From Bacteroides sp. GM023 (GTDB taxonomy: Bacteria; Bacteroidota; Bacteroidia; Bacteroidales; Bacteroidaceae), in assembly GCF_014750685.1 (NCBI RefSeq), contig NZ_JAAXGE010000003.1, positions 682,001 through 746,000 on the forward strand: DNA of 64,000 nucleotides, given 5' to 3'. Of the stretch, positions 59,201-64,000 are shown in pieces. The position numbers were made by a program, and so were the translations under genes. The stretch's first letter is position 1. Each line of letters begins with the position of its first letter. The notes beneath the pieces are model-generated. The model was not told the DNA's origin. It ran no database searches and was given only the letters and a program-made list of their open reading frames with translations.

Positions 59201-60778
59201 ATGAAGTTTGATATATTGAACACTCATTTTGCCGTTAAGGATACGATCCGCCTTGCTCCTACCGGATTGACATTTAATAATATGTATATTTCCGATATGG
59301 AGGGGCATACCGGAAGAATAAATGGATATTTGCATTTCCAGCATTTTAAGAACTTAAATTATCGCTTTGAAATACAAGCTAATAATATGCTTGTGATGAA
59401 TACGAAGGAGTCGACAGATATGCCTTTCTATGGTACGGTATATGGTACCGGAAATGTGCTACTTTCCGGAAATGCCACACAAGGATTGGAAGTTAATGCT
59501 GCTATGACCACCAACAGAAATACTGTCTTTACCTATATTAATGGAAGCGTAGCATCGGCCACCAGCAATCAGTTCATTAAGTTTGTGGACAAAACGCCCC
59601 GTCGCACTATTCAAGACTCCATTCAAATCATCTCTTACTATGACCAAATACAGCAAAAACGTCAGGCAGAGACAGAGGAACAAAAGACGGATATTCGATT
59701 GAATATTCTAGTGGATGCAACTCCTGATGCTACTATGAAAATTATCATGGATCCAGTTGCCGGAGACTATATTAGTGGAAAAGGTACAGGAAACATCCGA
59801 ACGGAATTCTATAATAAAGGTGACGTGAAGATGTTCGGTAATTATCGAATTACGCAAGGTGTATATAAGTTTAGTTTGCAGGAAGTCATTCGCAAGGATT
59901 TTGTAATCAAGGATGGAAGTACGATTACTTTCAATGGTGCGCCTTTGGATGCCAATATGGACATACAAGCTTCGTATACGGTAAACTCTGCTTCGTTGAA
60001 TGATTTGATACCCGATGCTTCAGCTATTATACAACAGCCCAATGTGCGGGTAAATTGTATCATGAATTTGAGTGGAATGCTGGTACGTCCGACTATTAAA
60101 TTGGGTATTGATCTTCCCAATGAAAGAGATGAGGTGCAGACATTGGTGCGTAACTACATCAGTACGGAAGAACAAATGAATATGCAGATTCTTTATTTGT
60201 TAGGTATTGGTAAATTCTATACAGAAGATGCCCGGAATAATAATCAGAATTCGAATGTAATGTCATCAGTGCTTTCTTCTACCCTTTCCGGCCAGCTAAA
60301 TAATGCACTATCACAAGTTTTTGAAACAAATAATTGGAACATTGGAACAAATTTGAGTACGGGTGATAAAGGTTGGACAGATATGGAAGTTGAAGGTATC
60401 TTGTCCGGTCAACTCTTGAATAACAGATTGTTGATTAATGGAAACTTTGGTTATCGGGACAATCCAATGGCAAATACAAACTTTGTAGGAGACTTTGAAG
60501 CGGAGTGGCTGATTAACCGTTCAGGCGATGTTCGTTTGAAAGCGTATAATGAAACGAATGACCGTTATTATACGAAAACGAACTTGACCACACAAGGTGT
60601 AGGTATTATGTATAAGAAAGATTTCAATAAATGGAGTGATCTGTTCTTTTGGAATAAGTGGAAGTTACGTAATAAACGGAAACGGGAAGAAGCAGAAAAG
60701 GTTGAACAACAAACGGATAGCATTCAAACCGATGAAACAGCAAAATCAGCAATAAAAAGACAACGCTCACAACCCTAA
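56231..60778 (+). CDS. tamB: Translocation/assembly module TamB-like protein (non-ATG start)
   Basis: About 1515 residues if started at CTG 56231. The frame opens after a stop at 56213-56215 and contains no ATG until the middle of the protein; a TTG at 56294 is possible but would remove the membrane anchor (KKTVRWVVGIVLGVYIGAIIL). ATC at 56222 would give IRTLKK. A single N-terminal helix is followed by a very long beta-rich region and a C-terminal DUF490 domain (~1120-1450, GKGTGNIRTEFYNKGDVKMFGNYRI and LDANMDIQASYTV). TamB bridges inner and outer membranes and supports outer-membrane assembly or lipid transfer. No tamA adjoins. Ends in a charged tail. Confidence 0.85.
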   Translation: MKKTVRWVVGIVLGVYIGAIILLNIPSIQRAMSSFVAEELSEVLNTKVMIGRINIGLLNRIIIDDVLLDDQKGQEMLKVTRLSAKFDIMPFFKGKISISSVQLFGFNINLQKETPDSPPNFKFVLDAFASKDTVKKENSLDLRINSILIRRGRMAYHVLSEEDTPGKFNAKHIQLQNIIANISLKALSKDSVNLGIKRLSLDEKVSGVSLKKMSLKLVANSKQTNIENFAIELPETSLKMDTIHLVYDSLEAFNHFAEQVHFSFRTLPSQVTLKDISPFVPVLSHFKEPVTLDMEVKGTVDQLNCSHLEITADDRQFRLRGDVSLQDLSHPQDAYVYGTLSELSANTRGVGFLVRNLSHNYNGVPPVLERLGDVSFQGEISGYFTDLVTYGQLRTSLGNVKTDLKLSSDKSKGLFAYSGAVKTEDFKLGELLANEQLGEITFNLDVHGRHITDQLPIVELKGLIASIDYSRYRYENITLDGEYKQGGFNGKVALDDPNGSIYLNGDVNVTSKIPTFNFLAVVDKVRPNDLNLTTKYPDAEFSLKLKANFTGGSVDEMIGEINVDSLMFTAPDKEYFMKNMNIRATKQNNENQLRLTSEFLTASIEGKFQYHTLPASILNIMRKYVPSLILPPKKPIETHNNFLFDIHIYNTDILSTIFDIPLTVYTHSTLKGYFNDPMQRLRVEGYFPRLQYKNNYIESGLILCENPADHIRARVRLTNLKKKGAVNLSLDAQAKDDNVSTTLNWGNSAVATYSGQLAAVAKFLRTEGEKPLLKAMVDVKPTDIILNDTLWKIHPSQVVVDSGKVDVNNFYFSHQDRYVRINGRLSDNPKDTVKVDLKDINMGYVFDIASISDDVNFEGDATGTAYASGVLKKPVMNTRLFVKNFSLNEGRLGDLDIYGEWDNENRGIRLDASIQDIASAPSRVTGIIHPLKPESGLDLNIEAQELNLKFLEHYMKSIATDIKGRGTGKVHFYGKFKGLNLDGAVMTDASMKFDILNTHFAVKDTIRLAPTGLTFNNMYISDMEGHTGRINGYLHFQHFKNLNYRFEIQANNMLVMNTKESTDMPFYGTVYGTGNVLLSGNATQGLEVNAAMTTNRNTVFTYINGSVASATSNQFIKFVDKTPRRTIQDSIQIISYYDQIQQKRQAETEEQKTDIRLNILVDATPDATMKIIMDPVAGDYISGKGTGNIRTEFYNKGDVKMFGNYRITQGVYKFSLQEVIRKDFVIKDGSTITFNGAPLDANMDIQASYTVNSASLNDLIPDASAIIQQPNVRVNCIMNLSGMLVRPTIKLGIDLPNERDEVQTLVRNYISTEEQMNMQILYLLGIGKFYTEDARNNNQNSNVMSSVLSSTLSGQLNNALSQVFETNNWNIGTNLSTGDKGWTDMEVEGILSGQLLNNRLLINGNFGYRDNPMANTNFVGDFEAEWLINRSGDVRLKAYNETNDRYYTKTNLTTQGVGIMYKKDFNKWSDLFFWNKWKLRNKRKREEAEKVEQQTDSIQTDETAKSAIKRQRSQP

Positions 60779-60877
60779 GCAAGGTTCATTGTTTAGGGTG
60801 ACAACCTTGTTGTCGATAATCTTGGATATTTATTTTAAGTACATTTGCCGTTATTCTTAATTTAATATATCCATATT

Positions 60878-61387
60878 ATGAAAAGTAACAATCAAAACAT
60901 TTACAAATTCATTCTTATTCTCACTTTAGTTTTATTCTGTAGCTGCTCTAAAGAGTCAGATGAGGAGCAAAAAGATTCAGTGCCGACAATTACATTATCT
61001 ATTTTACAGGTAGGTTCGGATGGTACTTATATAGATGGTGTTTGGTTTCGGTTTGTCTCCTGCACAGGTACAGTTGAAAACAATGGTGGCAGTCCTATCA
61101 CTGAGTATGGTTTCTGTTGGGTAACCAATGGGCAAGACACTCCGGATATTAAGAATGGTGAGAAGTTGATAATAGGAACCAAAGATATAACAGGCTCTTC
61201 TTCGAAAACTGAGTTTCCTGTCCAATTATATAAGAATTATCATGTACGGGCTTATGCTATCAATTCGTTTGGAGTGGGCTATAGTGAAGTGAAAATAGCT
61301 AATGGTGGCAAGATAGTGGCAATAGTTATTTATTACCTTTGCTTAATGTGTTTATGTGGCTTAACTAATGTATTTATGCGGCAATAA
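60878..61387 (+). CDS. Lipoprotein with FN3-like region; C-terminus runs into tandem repeats
   Basis: 169 residues. Lipobox VLFCSCS (Cys21 or Cys23). The body has the Bacteroides surface-lipoprotein pattern ITEYGFCWVTNG to KNYHVRAYAINSFGVGYSEVKI, a single FN3-like unit. The final ~20 residues (VIYYLCLMCLCGLTNVFMRQ) are hydrophobic and unlike the rest; this DNA belongs to a 22-bp tandem array from 61329. The gene is probably truncated, with repeat DNA providing the present stop. Possibly surface-exposed. Could be annotated as a pseudogene. Confidence 0.55.
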   Translation: MKSNNQNIYKFILILTLVLFCSCSKESDEEQKDSVPTITLSILQVGSDGTYIDGVWFRFVSCTGTVENNGGSPITEYGFCWVTNGQDTPDIKNGEKLIIGTKDITGSSSKTEFPVQLYKNYHVRAYAINSFGVGYSEVKIANGGKIVAIVIYYLCLMCLCGLTNVFMRQ

Positions 61388-61483
61388 GAATTCGTTCCAC
61401 ATACATGAAGCATTCGGTTCACATACGAGAACTAAAAAGTTCACGTACATGATATGAATGCTTCACGCACATGAAACGAAAAC
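61329..61483. repeat. 22/23-bp tandem array of seven units (locus C)
   Basis: Units start at 61329, 61351, 61373, 61395, 61418, 61440 and 61462. The first three share TTTAT(G) and, in two, TAATGT; the last four share TTC(A/C)AC-type starts with ACATGA (core TTCACGTACATGA, itself a near-palindrome). Adjacent units agree at about 13 of 22 bases. The first three overlap the end of the preceding lipoprotein frame. Confidence 0.65.
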
Positions 61484-61717
61484 GTGGTTGCTGCTAAATA
61501 CATTACTAATGCCTTGTTTATATATTAAGGTCACTGGTTTTTATTCTAATGCCTGCGTCCTTTGTAGAGAACATATCCACCAAACAACGCTTTATTGAAA
61601 GGAAAAGCTTTGCAAAAGCTCAATCTTTGAGTCAAAAAAGGTATTCTTAAGACATAGGAAAACGGATACGGGATTATCCATCAAATGGCTGATGTACAAC
61701 TGTGTAGACAATAAAAT

Positions 61718-61777
61718 AGTGATAAGTAAGGTGATAATAGAAAGCATTGTTTTTTCTATTATCACCTTATTGTCACT
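61718..61777. repeat. Long perfect-core hairpin in the 61.4-62.0 kb gap
   Basis: TAAGGTGATAATAGAAA (61727-61743) and its exact inverse (61753-61769) form a 17-bp stem; AGTGATAA (61718-61725) and TTGTCACT (61770-61777) extend it with one G-U pair. More ATTATCAC-type words follow (61782, 61803). The rest of the gap 61484-62000 shows no credible gene; it may hold decayed sequence. Confidence 0.55.
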
Positions 61778-62000
61778 CATTATTATCACTGAATATTTAT
61801 TGATTATCAGTTTGTTAGACACGAAAAGTGACAAGTGACAATAAAAAAGAGTTTTTTAAATCTATGTAACTGAAAAACAATTTGCGAAGATTGGAGTCTT
61901 TGTATTACCATGCTGGATTATGTCATTATCAGTACCTAATCCATCTTTAGAAGGCACTCACTACCCATCATTTTGTGTAAATAGGATGATGTTCATACCT

Positions 62001-62861
62001 TTATTGAATAACATTTCCATTTATATCTATATTTACAGTGAGTTCGTTCTCCCCCCTTTCTAATTCAATACGATAATATACTGTATCGTCAGCTTTCTCA
62101 ATATATTTTGCATCATCAAAACGATATTCTCCATATTGATTGTCAATAGTATTATTTACTGTGTCTGGGAGTTCATTTTTACGTACTTCCCATGATGTAG
62201 AATACCAGTTGCCACTTTGGTTGAACAGTACATCTTTAGAAATTCCGTTATGAATGATGTCTACTTCCGTATATCCATAATCCCAATCATTTCGGTCATT
62301 TTCTACATCCACTTCCATGATTTTGGCATTCGGATACCTTTCATTGATGACGTTTTTCATAACATCCGTCAGTTGTACGGGAAGATACTCATCCTTATCA
62401 TTGTCTGTGTCAACAACACTCTTAATCAGCTCCCCATTCACAGAATAATACAAATCCATCTCTTGATTCTGATTCTCCACTTCAATTACGTAAACAGTTT
62501 CAAAACCTTCCCGTTCCAATTTGTCTACATCGTCTATTTTCCATGACTTGTATTCACTTGTTTCAAAGGACGTTTTTACAGCTTGCGGCAGTGCATCATA
62601 CGGAATATCCGTTTCTGTCATCTTCCATTTGCCATCTTGTGTGAACCAGGCAGACGCTTCGTAGCCGTCATAGAAATCAGCTACATAATATCCGGATTTA
62701 TTCTCCCATTTTACATTAGCTGCATTCGGATATTTGGACGAAAAAGCATTTTGTAATTCAACAGGAACATCAATTGATTCATCATCGTTATTATCACAAC
62801 TATGCAAACTCCACGCAGTACCTAGTACCAACAAAAGAGTAAAAATGTTGAGTTTCATCAT
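62001..62861 (-). CDS. PepSY-like domain lipoprotein (DUF2874 type)
   Basis: 286 residues. Lipobox LHSC (Cys22), then Asp-rich linker and two or more PepSY-like repeats: LQNAFSSKYPNAANVKWENKSGYYVADF and VINERYPNAKIMEVDVENDRNDWDYGYTEV show the F/Y-P-x-A pattern and the beta strands with GKW-like turns. Members bind or inhibit in periplasm or at the surface; no ligand known. It lies 18 bp after a second PepSY-like gene, so they form an operon. Confidence 0.82.
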   Translation of the reverse strand: MMKLNIFTLLLVLGTAWSLHSCDNNDDESIDVPVELQNAFSSKYPNAANVKWENKSGYYVADFYDGYEASAWFTQDGKWKMTETDIPYDALPQAVKTSFETSEYKSWKIDDVDKLEREGFETVYVIEVENQNQEMDLYYSVNGELIKSVVDTDNDKDEYLPVQLTDVMKNVINERYPNAKIMEVDVENDRNDWDYGYTEVDIIHNGISKDVLFNQSGNWYSTSWEVRKNELPDTVNNTIDNQYGEYRFDDAKYIEKADDTVYYRIELERGENELTVNIDINGNVIQ

Positions 62862-62879
62862 TGTTTAATTTTAAAGGAT

Positions 62880-63317
62880 TCAATTATCTATATCAATCAG
62901 ATTAAATTTCAGGTCAAATTTTAATTCAACGCGATTGGATAGTTTCACCTCATATTCCTTTTTATCACGTTCTATTTTCAGTACTTTTACATCAGGATAA
63001 TTAGTCGTTACGTATTTCTGAATAGCCGTCGGAATTGTCGCTGTGGGAACGATAGTATGTTTACAATCTATTTCCGTCCAATTTCCTTTCTTGTCAAATT
63101 CCACTTTATTACCATTCGTGAAAATCACTTCATAGCTTTTGTAAAAGAAATCATTTTCCATTTTCGCCAATGCTACTTTGTTATCAGAGAAATGCTGTTT
63201 GATAAACTGTTGAGCCGGTTGTGGCATTTGAGTAACCTGAATTGGTTTGTCATCGTCCGCACGTGCTACTGTTTGCAAAGTAAAAAGACATACTAATAAG
63301 AATACTAACTTTTTCAT
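62880..63317 (-). CDS. PepSY-like secreted protein
   Basis: 145 residues from the ATG at 63317, which starts the signal peptide MKKLVFLLVCLFTLQTVARA; 12 in-frame codons upstream were rejected. Contains PepSY-like halves: MPQPAQQFIKQHFSDNKVALAKMENDFF with EFDKKGNWTEIDCK, and AIQKYVTTNYPDVKVLKIERDKKEYEV. No lipobox, so it is periplasmic, unlike its operon partner. Confidence 0.82.
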   Translation of the reverse strand: MKKLVFLLVCLFTLQTVARADDDKPIQVTQMPQPAQQFIKQHFSDNKVALAKMENDFFYKSYEVIFTNGNKVEFDKKGNWTEIDCKHTIVPTATIPTAIQKYVTTNYPDVKVLKIERDKKEYEVKLSNRVELKFDLKFNLIDIDN

Positions 63318-63427
63318 AATCGTTGTTTTTTTAATTGGTTTTACTATTATCATTTAATTTATACTGCAAAGATGAGAGCAGAATCTGAAAAGATTTGGGA
63401 ATTTTGAGAAATTTCGCAAAAAACTCA

Positions 63428-63524
63428 TAGAAAATTATAGTGACGCTATACTGTCGTCATAGCGTCACTATATCTATAGGATACCGTCACTATCATACAA
63501 GGATAGCGTCACTATAATTTTCTA
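63428..63524. repeat. Four 13-bp units at exact 22-bp spacing inside a 22-bp perfect inverted repeat (locus D)
   Basis: Units start at 63437 (ATAGTGACGCTAT), 63459, 63481 and 63503 (ATAGCGTCACTAT type; the third has ATACCG). The outer arms 63428-63449 and 63503-63524 are perfect inverses over 22 bp. Same word as locus A, 47 kb away. Located in the divergent space between the PepSY and NEW3 genes. Confidence 0.85.
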
Positions 63525-63577
63525 CAGGAATTAGATTCTTTATAATTCTTTTAGCAGCAATTAATAAACACATCACT

Positions 63578-63585
63578 TATTTTTG
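63578..63585 (+). promoter_or_regulatory. -7 promoter element for the NEW3 gene
   Basis: TATTTTTG followed by CAATC, about 50 bp before the ATG at 63636. No TTTG at the usual upstream distance. Confidence 0.45.
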
Positions 63586-63635
63586 CAATCACAAATTTGA
63601 CAATATTCATATTAAATAACCATAAGAACTTTTGT

Positions 63636-64000
63636 ATGACTATGAGAACAAATTATCTCTTATTCTTAGCAATTTTATTGGGCTTGATTCCCATGAATTA
63701 CACACACGCAAATGATTCGATTTCTAAAAGCGTGGTATTGTACACACCTTACACAAAAATTTCCGTATCACCGGGAGCGTCAATTGATTACAGTATTGAC
63801 CTTATCAACAACACTGACGAATTGACGAATGCAACCCTTTCTGTCAGCGGGCTGGGCAGTAGTTGGAAACATGAAATGAAATCCGGTGGATGGAGTTTAA
63901 GTCAATTATCCGTGCTTCCTAAGGAAAAAAAGACTTTTAACTTAAAAGTCGAAGTTCCATTGAAAGTAAATAAAGGGAATTATCACTTCGTTGTGTATGC
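63636..64000 (+). CDS. NEW3-domain secreted protein, 3' end outside window
   Basis: The frame is open from the ATG at 63636 (or 63642) to the window end, 121 codons. Signal peptide LLFLAILLGLIPMNYTHA, then a beta sandwich start: SVVLYTPYTKISVSPGASIDY, SVSGLGSSWKHEM, LSVLPKEKKTFNLKVEVP. This matches the NEW3 (NPCBM-associated) fold seen in COG1470 proteins that often stand next to ABC transporter genes. Downstream context is not visible. Confidence 0.72.
   Translation, partial: MTMRTNYLLFLAILLGLIPMNYTHANDSISKSVVLYTPYTKISVSPGASIDYSIDLINNTDELTNATLSVSGLGSSWKHEMKSGGWSLSQLSVLPKEKKTFNLKVEVPLKVNKGNYHFVVY

Noticed and set aside
61592..61834. Minus-strand 80-residue ORF in the 61-62 kb gap
   Set aside because: It covers the long hairpin and is low-complexity; no start-site signal or family pattern.

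Overview
The window reads as chromosome of a Bacteroides-type organism (Bacteroidales). Reasons: Mfa1/FimA-type fimbrial lipoproteins, a MoxR/Bat aerotolerance cluster, a DUF4295 gene next to ribosomal proteins L28/L33, paired PepSY-like proteins, a NEW3-domain gene, and repeated promoter elements of the Bacteroides type (-7 box TAnnTTTG, often with an upstream TTTG about 20 nt away). Nothing indicates a prophage, insertion sequence, CRISPR array or conjugative element. Most of the window is core genome with a few accessory patches. The organism assignment is an inference from gene content and promoter style, not from a database match.

Layout. 1-8.1 kb (+): fimbrial locus with a major fimbrillin (5' end outside the window), an FimB/Mfa2-type anchor, two further fimbrial lipoproteins, a small unknown protein, a thioredoxin-fold lipoprotein and a small membrane protein. 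8.1-8.3 kb: two terminators enclosing a structured gap. 8.4-10.3 kb (+): Nif3-like protein and a coiled-coil zinc-ribbon protein. 10.4-16.2 kb (+): complete RND efflux operon (outer membrane factor, adaptor, pump). 16.3-18.7 kb: lone HsdR-N nuclease-like protein (-), AMP nucleosidase and DNA polymerase III delta (+). 18.7-19.9 kb: AT-rich non-coding stretch ending in stacked promoters for an XRE regulator. 20.4-22.1 kb (+): pyrK-pyrD. 22.3-26.0 kb: trmD (-), ligA and dapA (+). 26.0-26.6 kb: repeat-rich spacer, then three tRNA-Arg(ACG) genes (-). 26.9-34.1 kb (-): patatin/outer-membrane-barrel protein, HtpG, ClpC. 34.5-38.3 kb (+): gyrA and a TPR protein. 38.6-48.8 kb (-): universal stress protein, small DNA-binding protein and the MoxR-DUF58-Bat operon. 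49.0-56.1 kb (-): an HU-transmembrane-LysM fusion, HU, RimO, FtsY, DUF4295, L33, L28, CinA, TsaD. 56.2-60.8 kb (+): TamB-like protein. 60.9-64.0 kb: a lipoprotein whose tail runs into tandem repeats, two PepSY-like proteins (-), and the 5' part of a NEW3-domain gene (+).

How genes work together: the fimbrial genes encode one surface appendage; the three RND genes form one tripartite pump; PyrK-PyrD form one NAD-linked dihydroorotate dehydrogenase; MoxR, DUF58 and the Bat proteins form a membrane-associated ATPase/VWA system; FtsY, RimO and the ribosomal genes group around translation and membrane targeting.

Two observations stand out. First, four separate intergenic sites carry degenerate tandem arrays with the same ~22-bp period but different unit sequences, at 16207-16285, 26329-26504, 61329-61483 and 63437-63515; one of them supplies the translated tail of a lipoprotein gene. 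Second, the 455-residue HU-TM-LysM protein has an architecture that could physically link DNA to peptidoglycan.
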